Shown here: positions 1 to 11,775 of the stretch, in pieces
Layout: each line of letters starts with the position of its first letter
Numbering within the stretch: the stretch's first letter is position 1
From: Pseudo-nitzschia pungens
Taxonomy: Eukaryota; Bacillariophyta; Bacillariophyceae; Bacillariales; Bacillariaceae
Length of the DNA stretch: 64,000 nt
Assembly: GCA_037355855.1 (NCBI GenBank)
Contig: CM074758.1
Location: 6,917,001 to 6,981,000, forward strand
Reading direction: 5' to 3'
Translations under genes and position numbers: made by a program
Notes under the pieces: model-generated
The model's input: only the letters and a program-made list of their open reading frames with translations
Databases searched by the model: none
Told to the model about the DNA's origin: nothing

Positions 1-860
1 GCAAGCAGCAACACGTCGATAATACAGGGGGGACAGCAACGCGTCGATAATACAGGGGACAGCAACGCGTTGATATACGGCAAACAACAATGCGTCGATA
101 ATACAGGGGGGACAGCAAGCAGCAGCAAGCAGCAACGCGTCGATAATACAGGCGGGACAGCAAGCAGCAAGCAGCAAGCAACGCGTTGATAATACAGGGG
201 GGACAGCAAGCAGCAACAAGCAGCAACAAGCAGCAACGCGTCAATAATACAGGGGGGACAGCAAACAGCAACGCGTCGATAATACAGGTGGGACAGCAAA
301 CAGCAACGCGTCGATAATATAGGGGGGACAACAACGCGTCGATAATACAGGGGACAGCAATGCGTTGATATACGGCGAACAACAATGCGTCGATAATACA
401 GGGGACAGCAGCAGCAACGCGTTGATAATACAGGGACAGCAGCAGCAACGCGTCAATCTACAACAAAAACACTTGATATGCAGCAAGCGTCAATATACAG
501 GGGAGCAGCAAGCAGCGAGCAGCGGGTTTCGCTGGGTTCGACGCGTCGATTATGTACTGCAAAGAGAGATAAAGGCGATACAGTAGGGGGGGAACAGCAA
601 GCAACAAATAGAAGCAAAGCGTTTATTCTACAGGGGGGGACAGCAAGCAGCAGCAACGCGTCGATATACAGCAAACAGCAGCGAGCAGCGAATAATGTAT
701 TGGGTTTTGCTAGGTCGACGTGTTGTTTTTGTACTGTAAAGACATACCATAAACACCAGTACAGGGGGGAGCAGCAAGCAGTGGCAAAATGACGAATATA
801 CCGTTACAGGGGGACAGCAGCGAAGCGTCGATATACAGGGGACAGCAGCGAAGCGTCGAG
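1..860. repeat. Minisatellite array, CAACGCGTCGATAATACAGG type
   Basis: Imperfect tandem units of about 30-45 bp, each with a core CAACGCGTYGATAATACAGG followed by a G-run, ACAGCAA and a variable number of CAGCAR steps. Units become more diverged after about 480. The same unit recurs at 54430-54605 and 60375-60775. Open frames across it, on both strands, arise because the unit lacks stops and are not taken as genes. Confidence 0.9.
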
Positions 861-1093
861 TTGCGGCTGGGGAATCGTTGGAGGCAGTGCTGGAAGAAGG
901 TGATGTGTTCATGACGGCGGAGAAGAAGACCCTTTCAACACTCCACATCCATCTGCAGAAGGCGAAATCGTTTCGTCCTGCAGACACGGAATCCACGGGT
1001 TGCAAGACCACGACAACAACAGCAGGTCGTGCAAAACAACAACCAAATTCTTCAAACACTTTAATGTTTAACGTTCCACAAACCAGTAGATGA
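857..1093 (+). other. Possible 3' end of an unidentified reading frame
   Basis: Just after the array, about 78 codons are open on the plus strand, with a mixed composition that looks more protein-like than the repeat (acidic start, then a Thr/Gln-rich tail), ending at TGA 1091-1093. There is no convincing start; the frame runs back towards the repeats. It could be the last exon of a gene or chance. I do not recognise it. Confidence 0.15.
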
Positions 1094-1572
1094 CGATTTG
1101 CATGTTTCTTACAAGTTACATAGTACTAGTAGTGTGTGTTTTCTGTGTTTCGTGTTTCGTTTTCGTGTGTTTTGTCTCTTTTCTTTCGTCTCTTTCGTTG
1201 CATTTCGTTTCGACGTTCGAATTGAAATTTATGTGTTTCTTTTCTTTTCGTCTCCGCTTGCAAAAAGTGTTTGTTTTTATATTTTTTTTATCTCATAAGA
1301 AGTTTCTTTCTTAATAAATAAGAAGTTTGTTTCTATCTTAAGCACCTCTGCTACGAAGAACGTGGAAAATACAGTTGAATTTGATTGGTTTAAAATTAAT
1401 CTGAAGCAGTTACCATTGCGTGTCAGAGAAAAGGACCGTTACGGTTTTAAACGCGCACAAAATATTAAAAGAGATATCTGATATTGTTCTGATATACGAA
1501 TAATAATCTCTCATTATTATTTTTTTAACCTTTCATACATCAAATACATTAAAGTAGTAATTACCCCGTAAT
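1094..1572. other. AT-rich intergenic stretch, no gene seen
   Basis: T-rich sequence (TTTCGT/TTTCTT runs to about 1320), then AT-rich DNA. Short open frames here are low-complexity and unsupported. Confidence 0.5.
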
Positions 1573-1972
1573 GAGTGATTCCCGAAACTAATATGCACGT
1601 GCCATATTACATTATTCGTGACGTGGCACACACAGATCTATGTGCTCACACATAGAAAAATAAGAATCTATTAACCGATTTCTCAGAATCTGGAGGACAC
1701 ATATTTGCCTCCTCCAGATTTTAAGCACCAATTCATATTTTCAAGGAATCTTGAAAACAATAATCGCGCGCTAAAAAATGTCGATAGACGCGCAGTTAGG
1801 GAATAAAGAGAGCATTTTTTGTTTTTCGAAACAAGATTCCAAATTCCCAAATAGGCCTTCTGCACGCCTGTCTGTCATCCGTTTTTATTGCCTGTCCGTT
1901 GGGTGCGCTAAAAACAATGAGGACATTGAATTTAGGTTATGATATTACACATATTAGTTTCGGGAATCACTC
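1573..1972. mobile_element. Small inverted-repeat element (MITE-like)
   Basis: A 23-bp inverted repeat, GAGTGATTCCCGAAACTAATATG at the left and its complement at 1950-1972, bounds a 400-bp AT-rich segment with no coding capacity. A second internal hairpin (AATCTGGAGGA / TCCTCCAGATT) lies near 1687-1722. Flanks are similar (TAAT left, AATTA right) but I cannot define an exact TSD. Confidence 0.55.
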
Positions 1973-2812
1973 AATTACGAACTCGTAACCCAATTAGATC
2001 GTGAAATCTTCGTATTATTTCGATGCGAGCCACGATGAGTTTCACTCCTGACACGATGAATCATCATAGCATTACTGAGTGCGTTAACCTTACTCGTAAG
2101 GTTACGGATAAGTCTTACTCTATTAGCGATAGATAAGATGTATCCTATGGGATACCCCGGCGCCGTCTCGGGTGTACGTCAACTTCGGAGTGCACGTACT
2201 CGTACTCTGTGCTCACATTTGTCTACACTAGGTCATACGCCGTATACACTTTGTCTACTCTGTAGTGATGGCGGATTGACGAAGCTTTAGGCGAATTTGT
2301 GGCGTACTAGCGTACGCGCGTGTGCGCGCGGTAGCTATCTAGTCACTAACCCGAACCCTAATCGGGTGGGACCCCTATGTAGTAGGGGTATGTAGGGTTA
2401 GTACAGTGCACAGAGAGTCCTTGCCGGGTGGGCGGGTGGGTAGTTTTGTTGATCCGCTCCCACAGGGAACAGCACTCCTCATTGTCGTCGGCTTGGTGTT
2501 GGCCAAGGGACAATGAGGTGAGCAGATGGGGAAGGCATCGTCCCGCACCTCCGTGCCCGGTAGCGGCTGCGTACCTTGTGCGGGCACCGTGTTGTGCCCG
2601 TCTACGGTGCGCGCGCTGTCGGCCCTCTCGTGACACTTACCTACCTACCATTGGGACCTTCCTCACATATGTCGTAGTGCTCGTCACGGCGCGCGCGGCA
2701 AGGTCACAGGTGGTGTGCGTGGGGGTGCGGGCGTGTCCCCACCCGCATCCTGCAGTTGCGGTGACCTGTGTCTTGCCCAACATTTTACTGTAACCTCAAA
2801 AGTATGATTAAT
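1973..2812. other. Intergenic, no gene recognised
   Basis: Mixed composition, becoming GC-rich at about 2380-2790. Overlapping open frames occur on both strands (for example 2428-2793 plus, 2358-2636 minus), but none has recognisable motifs or a decisive start. The stretch ends at the TA flanking the large DNA transposon. Confidence 0.4.
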
Positions 2813-2814
2813 TA

Positions 2815-3147
2815 CAGGGCCATCCGATGGTTTTATTTTCGCGCGGTTTTTGAGGACCACGCGAAAAGTTATAACCGTTAAACACCGTTAATGACCGTTA
2901 ACTTTAGACGCATAACTATGCGTCAAAAAAAAATTTAGACGCATACTAGTTTTTAGACGCATAACCATGCATCTAAAAAAGTTTTTAGAAGCATAACTAT
3001 GCGTCTTGCATCTAACTTTAGACGCACTGTGCGTCTAAAATTTTTTTAGATGCATAATTATGCGTCTAGACGCATTGGTCCCGTATAATCATACGCAGAA
3101 TAGTACAAGTGCGTCTAAAAATTTTTTAGACGCATTGTCTTGTATAA
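2815..3147. repeat. Left TIR and subterminal palindromic repeats
   Basis: About 70 bp match the inverted right end. From 2905 there are many copies of a palindromic unit, TTTAGACGCATAACTATGCG followed by TCTAAA, also abundant at 45030-45200. Subterminal repeats of this kind often bind transposase. Further units occur at 3500-3578 and 3942-4020, where the arm is broken by two LTR-derived insertions. The inner edge matches at 4010-4048 (GACGGTCCGAATAAAAATG) and in inverse at 45008-45032. Confidence 0.75.
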
Positions 3148-3171
3148 TCCTACGTAGCCTGGTACGATTCC

Positions 3172-3505
3172 TTCAGTATCACAAAGAACCTTCCTCAGTC
3201 CCGGTTCGATCTACACTACCATATATCTTCGACTGGTACTACTCAACTCCGAACCTATTCCATTGAACCACATACAAACTTCACCTAATCATTGGGGAAC
3301 CTTACTACGAAAGGCTCTAAATGATTATGGAATCCCGCATGTACTCCAATGTATATGATATTCATGTATGAATGTTCGCTATATACAACAAATATCAAGA
3401 TAAAATATCCGGAGTCCCATGACTCCCCGATTATTGATATTATGCCCGCCGAATAATATATCATTATTCGATCGTTCATCCATACTCAAGGAATCATTTG
3501 CGTTA
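3172..3505 (+). mobile_element. Fragment of an LTR element: 3' internal end plus partial LTR
   Basis: The first part (to about 3297) resembles the internal 3' end of LTR element 1 (12680-12870), including CATATATCTTC and CACCTAATCATTGGGG. The second part (3298-3503) resembles its LTR (CTAAATGATTATTGAATCCC region, through CATACTCAAGGAATCATT). The LTR's first bases and its 3' end are missing, so this is a deletion remnant. Confidence 0.6.
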
Positions 3506-3578
3506 TGCGTCTAAAAATTCTTCAGTTTACTACTGAGTTCTACGCTAATTTGGATCAGTTGTGCGTCTAAAGACGCAT

Positions 3579-3941
3579 TGTAACACTCTAGGGTAGAATT
3601 AGATGGAGTGGTACGCGATAGGTTGATAAATTGGTGTTTTGATGATGAATAATTATAAAATTGTGATAAAAGAGAGAATGGTTGAATACTTTACGAGATG
3701 GGAATGATTCCTTGAGTATGGGATGAATGAACGATCGAACATTGATAATGTTCGTCGGGCATAATATCAATAATAGGCGAGTCATGTTTATCTTGATATT
3801 TGAGTATCCAATCTGTTTCCGTTGTATGTGTGTATATACGGACAGAAGATACATACATGAATATCATATATATTGGAGTACATGCGGGATTCAATAATCA
3901 TTTAGAAGCCTTTCGTAGTAAGGCTACGCCAGCATGTTACA
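3579..3941 (-). mobile_element. Solo LTR, LTR element 1 family
   Basis: A complete 363-bp LTR in inverse orientation. The plus strand starts TGTAACACTCTAGGGTAGAA and ends CATGTTACA. It is related throughout to the LTRs at 10104-10410 and 12872-13178. A perfect 5-bp TSD, CGCAT, lies at 3574-3578 and 3942-3946. No internal region remains, so it probably formed by LTR-LTR recombination. Confidence 0.85.
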
Positions 3942-4402
3942 CGCATAACTCTGTAGAATTGTACACACGTTAGTACATGTTTTAGACGAATAAGTTATGC
4001 GTCTAAAAATTTAAGACGGTCCGAATAAAAATGTATTGTCCGCCCCTGCCAAGCTATGTCCCGGGAAATAGTTTTTTCGAGAAATGGCCAAAAGAAATCA
4101 ATCTTGGGACTCCAAAATCCCTGTCAGTACATTATTACTTGAACACTACAAATTTTTATTCGAACACAACACATTTTTATTCGAATGTCTTGAATGCATC
4201 ACATGAGAAATTGTTCTGTCAAAATTGATTGTCTCCATTTCAAATACCCTACCTGACAATCAATCATGTTTGATCCGTTGTTTCATACTCAAGGAGGAGG
4301 AGGCGCGCTATGTGGTACAATAGTCAAGGCAGCATTGGTATGAGCGCCGAGGCAGCGGGGGGAATAATCTGTCACTAGTACGACGAGTATACTCATTATT
4401 TT

Positions 4403-4799
4403 CTATAGCGTGGCAAGCGCAACAGGAGCAGCAGCAGCAGCAACAACAGGAGTACTTCCACTATCCAGCAGACTATCTGCTTCACTACTGCTGCTGGTAA
4501 TATTCTCCACCATGGTGGATGTCGATTGACCACCAATAAGAGGACGAGGCGGGCAATTTTCTAGATTGTTGACCGGCAGTTGTACCTCGTCGTCGATCGA
4601 TTCAGCTGTTGTCAACTCTGTAGGGGCTGCTGCCAGTGGTGGTACCCCTGTTACTGGTGAGTTCTTTATTTTTTTATTCTTTTGCTCTCTTTTTTCCTTC
4701 CTCCTTGCCTTATCCTTGTCCTACATTGCTTTGACTTCGGCGGAGGGCTCCGGGCATATCTCGTCTTGATGCTTCTCTGGGACAATGGGACACCACTTT
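4403..4799 (-). pseudogene. Transposase, C-terminal part (piece 5 of 5)
   Basis: Reads in frame from 25190-25278 once the LINE and one TSD copy are removed. It begins with the end of the conserved region (FTKWCPIVPEKHQDEICPEP), meets an in-frame TAG at 4721-4723, then stays open in the same frame through a Lys/Arg/Glu-rich stretch and an Ala/Ser/Thr-rich tail to TAG at 4403-4405. The TAG is either the true stop or, more likely given the long open frame beyond it, a later mutation. Confidence 0.6.
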
Positions 4800-5096
4800 A
4801 ATAATAATAATATACGTATTTAAATAACTTTAATCACCAAAGGTGAAACTAAATTACTCAGTCTGTAACCAGACTTTAACGTCGCCTCCATCATAGAGTC
4901 AGGACCCCAAGTGGCAGAACGACAAATTTTCAAACAAACCTTGAACATCAAGCAGGGAAAAGGACAAACAAGTCCCACAAAATAGGGACTTGAGAGAAAG
5001 TGAGATGGGATGATATTGGGATGCAAACCATTATCAAAAGGGATGGGACAGGTTAAGAAGCAGGAACAGAAGACGAAACCAAGGTACAAAGTGTAA
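4800..5096 (-). promoter_or_regulatory. LINE 3' UTR with terminal hairpin and TTA-repeat tail
   Basis: Read on the minus strand the end contains AAGTCTGGTTACAGACTGAG, a perfect 5-bp stem GTCTG/CAGAC with loop GTTA, followed by a TTTCACCTTTGGTG region and a (TTA)n tail. The hairpin and tail also occur at 26140-26218, 28030-28101, 29683-29780 and 36534-36620. By analogy with stringent LINEs it is probably where the reverse transcriptase binds its RNA. Confidence 0.7.
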
Positions 5097-8000
5097 TCAA
5101 CCCTGAGGTCCAGTAAGCCAGGCTCTGAGGAGAGCAGCCTCTCGTTGGTATGGCTGCACTGGTTGGACAGGCGCTGCATACTGCTTCCTGGTAAGGTGGA
5201 TGGTTGCAAGCCACTGCCTCTTGGCAGTCAGGGTGTAACCTTGTAGGACTTGGAAAGGGGTTTGTAAAAGGGAGTGTGACTGGGGAAGTGCACCAGCTGC
5301 ACCAATGGCCAATTCAGAGGTGATGGAAGCATCAAGAGATTGGTGTTGTTCAGCATCAAGGGTACCCCCAGGACCATGGAGTCGTTCATTCCTATAGGGT
5401 CCAAAGATCCCAGGAGGTAAGAAAGAACTGATGGATGATAGCTGTAGCCCAACGTTTGGGAGAGCGCTTGCTTCCAATGTGGGAGTAGTAGTCAGCCTGG
5501 ATTTGAAACCAGCGAGGAGACCACCTACCAAGAAGCCAGTTGTGCCAACCAATAGTCCTCTGTGCCCTGACAGCAGAAGCAATTGCAAGGGAGTAGGATG
5601 ATGGATAAATGTTCTGGCCCTTCCGAACTCTGGTGAGAAGATCCACAATGGCAACAACCAATGATGGATCAGTCTGCTCAGCCTCTAGCCGCTGCTGCAG
5701 TGGTCCCGTGAAGGCAGACACACTGTGCTGTACTGCCCCAGTGTCCTTGCAGGAGAGCACATGAGAAACCTTCTCGTTGTCTGCATCACACAATGGGCAC
5801 CTGGAGTGATCCTGATACTGGTAGTGAAGTAGTTGGTTGCCAACACCAATGCATCCAGAAGCAAATTTGACAAACCACCTTTGCATGCCCGGAGGTAAAC
5901 GCTTAAAGGCAGACAGATGGGCACACCAATGGATGGAACTCAAAACAGGTTGTGGAATGGGGATATCATGGTGGGTCTGCCAATATTTAAGAAGAGGAGG
6001 ACCCGAAATGGCAACATGCAAAGCATTCTGATCAAACCTTGAACATTTGCTTCCATTGAGAGAAAAAGCCCAGGGCTCAAACACAAGTCTGGGATAGTGA
6101 TGGGCAGAAGCTCTATGGACAGAGAGAAATGCCTTTGCCATGCTGTCAACCTGATGATTGTGAAGGGCCCACCAATCAAGAAAGATTCCAGCTTGATGTC
6201 CCTGAACCCACTGAAAGTGCACAGAGATTGGCAGGGCAGAAATCATGTTTCTGATGACATAAACATAATCAAAAGACTTCTGGGAAATAACCAAAGGCCA
6301 GGATCCCTCAGCCTGTTTGAGAGCTGTGTCACCATCCAGAGCAATGGTGATAGAGCCAGAAGAAATATCAAAAAGACTCACCAGAGCATTGCAACAGGTG
6401 AGAACCCCAATGATACCTGCCAGTTCACTCCTATAGGATGATTGATCCTCAGGGGACCCACTGACAAAATTATAGCCTGTGAGGAACAATGAGGTAGTCT
6501 TGGTGGAGGTATTGGGTGATAGAATGAAAGCAGAAGTTCCTCTGAGAAGGTCCGGATCAAATGAACCATCACATACAGCACTGGCAGTACCACTCTCAAT
6601 AGCATCAACAAGTTGCTGACAGCCAGCCTGTGGTAGGGAATATTTGTGGAGAAGTACCCTTGGAGACGCACAGAGTGCATCAAAGGCATCTGCAGGGGAG
6701 TCTGGAAGAGAATCATATGGATTGTACTCCAGAGGATCCATGTCAGGAGGTTCGGAAACAAAGGCTGAGGACCCAACCACGCGTACAACTTGTCCGCAAA
6801 TAACAGGGCAGACAAGCACATCAGCACAGGCTGGTTTGTCAGAAATGAGTTCAGAAGTGACCCTGTATCTGCCCCTGCCTTGGGAGGTGCTCACAATCCA
6901 GCCAGTAGAAGTTTTGAAGAATATTCTGTTGGTGGATAAAGACATAAACCAAGGCCAAAGAGAAGCTGTCTGGGGAGAGAGCCAATGCCCAAGGTGAAAA
7001 GAAGGAGCCAATGCCCTGGCTGCAGGGGGTGGACAGGGGGGAAGAAAACAGGTCTGAAGAGCCTTAGTCCATAAGCGCTGTGCTGCTGGAGGCCAAGATG
7101 GAGGACATCTAGGCCAGTCAAGATGATCCCTCAAGTGATTGGAGGATGTCAGCTGGAAGGCCATGGGAGAGAGTCTTTTCCCATCTGGAGTACAAATATC
7201 AGCAAGGGAAATAGCCTTGAGGGATATCCGAATGTGATTCAAGAGGGACAAGTCAGCACCTCTGAAACCAGCATTGACAAAGGCTTGCATGAGATAACAG
7301 TCATTGGAACGTAGCAGAGGAAGATCTGGGAAGTCTTCAACCAAGCTCACAGGGTGAACAGAGAAAAACTTCCACACATGTTTGTACCAGCAAGGAGTGA
7401 CGTATGAAGCAAAAGGATGATAGGGTGTGACACCAAGATGGAGAGGAAGTCCAAGTTCAAGCCGTAGAGACTCAGCAGTTAGCCTGAGAATCCGACCAGT
7501 TTGTGAGGACCTGACAGATTCCTGAAAGAGAGTGGCAATGTGACTAAACTCTTGGAGGAGGTATGGATGAATGAAACCAAAGCCTTGATAGAGGGAAGGA
7601 CCATAGAACACATGTCTGGGAAATGTCCGCAACATCCCTGCTTTGTTCAGCACAGGAACAAGAGCTGGGTGAATAATCTTAGTCCAGGTGGCCTCATCAA
7701 GTTGCGTGACAGGCATGGGGTATTCAACAGACTTCATGAAAGAATACTTGAATGTATAGAGGGATGCTCGCTTATCACACTTGGAAGCCTTGAGCTGAGA
7801 GCCAAAAGACTGAGACTGGGACTTCATGTGAGCAATCTGGGCTTCCTCATTGCCATCCATGGAGATAAAAACCCCAAGGGTCTTGTCAGCATGGTCAACT
7901 TCAAACCGATCCAGGGTAGCTCGATTGCCATACTTGTCAGCAACAGAGAAGTCACCAGGCATGTCAGCAATTGAGCGATAGTCCCAACCGGATCCATTCC

Positions 8001-10103
8001 ATTTGAAATCAATCAAATAACAGAAAGATTTGGCAGGTTCAATAGCACCACCAGTGGCAATAATCCCACCAGCCCATCGGTCAAGAGCTCCCTGGAAGTC
8101 AACAGCCAAGGCCTCACCAGATGTTGAGGAATCAGAGCCAGCACAAAACAAATCTGTGTCATCCACAAAAGCAAAACCCACAAGAGAAACCAGTTGCAGT
8201 GACAATGAAGTGATAAGATGGACACCATGCCCAGCCTGTTGCATCATTCGGAAGACAATTGTTGACACCAAAGCCCAAAGAGTTGGACCAATACCATTCC
8301 CTTGGCCACAACCACTGAGAGGAACAGGTTCATCACCATACACAGGGCCGGACCAACCAAAACCAGTTTTGATGTGGTGCTTGGCATGTTGCAGAGTAGA
8401 CAGAAGAACTTCACACACATGTGCAGGAACCCCAAAGCTCTGGAGAGTGAGGTCTGCAATCGGATGAGATATCCTATCATAACAGCCCTTGGCATCATTC
8501 ATAGCAACAACACCAGATCTGCGCTTCTGCCGCAACACATCACATATGAGCTTCTTGTTCAGGCAGGTGTTGATGGCCTTGTGGTGTTTCCTGCTTCCAT
8601 GTTGATCAACAGCCACGGCATTGGCACGTTCAGCATGGGCAAGAATGCGTCTGCCAATCATCTTGTTGTTGATTTGGAACTCAGGAGACATCAACTGAAT
8701 AAGCCTCATCTTATCCACTCTATATTCACCAGGTTTCTTGAAGATCTCAACATCAGTGATGACCTGCCAAGCAGAAGGAGAGAAGCCAACAATCAATGGG
8801 ACGGATCTCAGGAGAGTGTCAAACTTGTTCAACTGGGGATCCAGGGCAAAAGCCTTGTGGTGGGCAAAACTCAAACAAGAAGGTTCACTTGCTGTGCGTT
8901 CCCTCTGGCGTTTCCAGGCAGCAGCATTGTCAGCTGGACACACTGAATAGTCAAAGGGGGGCAAACTCAGTATAGAGTCAGGGACTTTGAGACAGGAAAG
9001 AAATTCAGAAAGGTATTTGTCAGTGGCAGGAGGAGGATTATATGTGCCATCAAGAACATGAGTAGCAGCATGGGCAGTGCCTAGATATCCAAAATCTTGA
9101 ATGAAGGAGGGATGCATGGAAGGAGTGCCAAGACACTGCTGTTGACGCCTGACATTGGATTCAGCCATAGCTGGAACCATAGTAGACTGGGACTCCAAGA
9201 CCTGTTCAACACCATCATGGCCAACTGCAATAGCCCTCAAGACAGCTGACTTGTTGACACGACCCCGAATAGACCTAGCAGCGAGGCCAAGCTCTCGTTG
9301 AAGCCGTTCCCTGCGCATCCTGGCACGAATCTGGGAAGCGCTCTGGTTGTGAGGCTTGCCTTCAGCAAGAAGTGCATCCACCAGGCCGTGATTGAAGGAG
9401 TCTCTCCAGGAGGGGGCAACTTCTTCACTTCCCGGTATTGTCTGCAAGCTTGTTTCAGATGGAGGAGAGCACTTGAAAGATTACTGTGTTCTCCTTTGTA
9501 GAGAGAAAGCTTGCAGGCCAACCTTTTCAAAACAGTATGACTGGTGGACACACCCTGTCGCAACTTAACAACACGCCTCCAAAAGTCAATTGTATCACGA
9601 TAGACCTGCAGCTGTGGTGACCATGGAACCAAACCAGCTCTAGTGTGGCAGAGGTTTTGTTCAACAGAGAGCCTGAGAGAGGTGGAGGTTTCATGGAGGA
9701 CTTCATATGTATTGATGAGATCAGCGCGCACAGAAATATCCCCAGACTGAAACTGAGCCAGGAGGTGCTCCAGCTTAGCCTGGAGAGAAAACACTCTAGC
9801 CTTGAGAAAGCTGTGCCTCACTCGCTTGAAATACCGTTGGCGCAGATGAGGGTGGGAGGACTGGAGTTTGGAATGAGAGAAGCTCACAGGAGGTGGCAGA
9901 TGTTTGCCCATGAGGCTGCCATTACAAACCTCAATCCAAAGCAGTCTATGGTCAGATTCCATACCATGGGCACCACCAAAGGGACAATACCCAGCCCTGA
10001 GAACATCAACATTCTCAGAGACCCAAATGGCATCAATTGGTGTTCTGGTAGTGTTTCTGTTGTGAGTGGCAGGAGGAGAAGACTTACTATGAAGGGTAAG
10101 AAT
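5097..10103 (-). pseudogene. LINE ORF-c, 3' part: end of endonuclease, RT, RNase H, zinc finger
   Basis: Continues from 13179-13570 across LTR element 1. It opens with the last endonuclease motifs (TPIDAIWVS, then SDHRLLW near 9940-9962). A frame change near 9440-9470 precedes the long frame 5392-9447, which holds the RT (FVDDTDLF, near 8150-8172), RNase H (DGS near 6565, ELAG near 6425, DGDT near 6335, VQGHQ near 6195) and a CX2CX8HX3C finger near 5785-5805. The frame ends at TAG 5392-5394 just after SWDLWTL, but the next frame continues with conserved protein (RNERLHGPGG...) to 5097. A +1 shift at CTA-TAG-G would fuse them. The encoded enzyme would nick DNA and prime reverse transcription at the target. 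Confidence 0.85.
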
Positions 10104-10410
10104 TGTAACATGTTAATGTTACAATCCTACGATAGTCTCTAAATGATTATTGAATCCCGCATGTACTCCAATATATGTGGTATTCATGTATATATGTTCA
10201 GTATGTATATACTTACAGTTCGATATTCAAGTATCAAGATAAATATCAAGAGTCTTATGACTCGCTGATAATCTTCGATCGCTCATTCATCCATACTCAA
10301 GGAATCATTCCCATCTCGTAAAGTATTCAACAATTCACAATTATAATTATCCTTTATTAAAATACCTCTATCGCGTACCACTCCATCTAATTCTACCCTA
10401 GAGTGTTACA
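10104..10410 (+). repeat. 5' LTR of LTR element 1
   Basis: Starts TGTAACATG and ends GTGTTACA, an extended inverted end (TGTAACA/TGTTACA). It contains CTACCCTAGAGTGTTACA at its 3' edge, the same edge as in LTR elements 2, 3 and 6 apart from one base. Immediately followed by the palindrome CAGTAATTACTG (10411-10422), where a tRNA primer site would be expected. Confidence 0.9.
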
Positions 10411-10644
10411 CAGTAATTACTGTCCGCTTGAAAGTAGAAGACAAAGACAAGAACTCAGTACTGAATCAAAAACAACCTTTATCCTAAACAACAGGGATAC
10501 ATCGATACCCTGACAAGCAAGAAGAAACAACGTCGATCGAAATCTACAACCGATCGAACAAGAACTACGAGACGCCGAATCAATCGAACACCGAATCAAT
10601 CGAACACCGAATCGATCGAACCTTCCAAATCAAAAGAAACAACC

Positions 10645-11775
10645 ATGGCAGGACTTTACAGAGATCCTCCAATCAATTACATCCCTTCATTTAAGAGAAG
10701 CAAGCCAAAACTCACCAAGCTCTCCATTACACGTGCCAATGGGAACCCCGACAGCATGAAGATCCCTCTATTCACGAACAGAGGAGGACTAGAGGAATTT
10801 CTATTTGTTGAAGAAGCCTTCAGGAACGCCGCAAAGCTCCTGGGATTACCAACCACCGACTACATTACTTACTTCAGCAGATGTCTAAATACAGACACTC
10901 AATCCAAGTGGAATGAAATGCTACAGGACCCCCTGGATCCAGATGAATTCCAATATGAAGAAAGCGCCGAAGGATATGAAGCAGCAATCATTGACTTTAT
11001 CAAGGACTATTGCAATGCAAAAGATGCAAAAGACATCATGCACACTTATCTCCGAAGCTCCGGCTGCAAGAAACCAAGCAACGTCTCTTGTAAAGACCAT
11101 GCAGACCGAATGCTAATTCTCTTCAAATATACCAAAAGACTCCAAGGACATGGAACTGACCTATCACCGACAGCAGCCAAGACCATTCTGCTACATAGCT
11201 TCCCGAGCAAATGGATCAACAGCTATGGTCTAATCCACCAGGGAATCCAAGAGGATACCACTGTACAATTTATAGTGGACCACATGAGCTGTTTAGAACG
11301 TCAAGCAAAAAGAAAAGCGTCGGACGCTCAAGATGAAGATTCCGACGCTGAAAGCATTGACAGCGATAACAACAGCTCTGATTCGGACAGTGACACCGAC
11401 GCTGAATCCAAAGAAGGATATGGAGATCAAGCAGAGATCAGCAACACCAACAAAAGGAAATATAACAATCCCTGCAGGATCCCCGGACATGATCACGATT
11501 GGTCCGAATGTCCAAAGAATAGATATTCCAAAAGAAATAAGAGCAATAGCAGCAACAACAGCACTGCTACGGCTCCTAGCAATGAAACAGGAAGCACTGC
11601 TTCCAATGAATCCTTCCAAGCCCAAATGAAACGCGCCATGGAATCATACTGCGCCCAACATGATGGAACACTTGAAAGAACTATTGAAGGCACCATTATC
11701 TTCAAACCCAAAACCAAAACGCCTCGCTTTCGACAGCAACCGATCACCACGCCGGCTTACCAACCAGCCCGGTAA
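10645..11775 (+). CDS. Gag protein of LTR element 1
   Basis: 376 codons starting at ATG 10645 (ACCATGG context) after a 230-bp leader. The N-terminal 220 residues align by eye with the gags of LTR elements 2, 3 and 6 (GLYRDPP start, GGLEEFLFVEE, DIMHTYLRS). An Asp/Ser-rich acidic stretch follows (codons about 230-255), then a CHHC knuckle-like motif, CRIPGHDHDWSECP (about 277-290), probably RNA binding. It should form the particle that packages element RNA. Unlike the other copies it ends in TAA with no pol frame behind it. The ORF is intact. Confidence 0.85.
   Translation: MAGLYRDPPINYIPSFKRSKPKLTKLSITRANGNPDSMKIPLFTNRGGLEEFLFVEEAFRNAAKLLGLPTTDYITYFSRCLNTDTQSKWNEMLQDPLDPDEFQYEESAEGYEAAIIDFIKDYCNAKDAKDIMHTYLRSSGCKKPSNVSCKDHADRMLILFKYTKRLQGHGTDLSPTAAKTILLHSFPSKWINSYGLIHQGIQEDTTVQFIVDHMSCLERQAKRKASDAQDEDSDAESIDSDNNSSDSDSDTDAESKEGYGDQAEISNTNKRKYNNPCRIPGHDHDWSECPKNRYSKRNKSNSSNNSTATAPSNETGSTASNESFQAQMKRAMESYCAQHDGTLERTIEGTIIFKPKTKTPRFRQQPITTPAYQPAR

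Noticed and set aside
1..860. Open frames rich in Cys/Leu/Ser on the minus strand of the minisatellite
   Set aside because: The same peptide pattern appears in all arrays and comes from the repeat unit.
2345..2375. CTAACCCGAACCCTAA as telomere repeat
   Set aside because: Only two imperfect units; no array.
2358..2793. Overlapping GC-rich ORFs on both strands
   Set aside because: No motif, no start signal, composition bias only.
8030..8946. Plus-strand ORFs opposite the LINE reverse transcriptase
   Set aside because: Antisense shadows of a conserved coding region.
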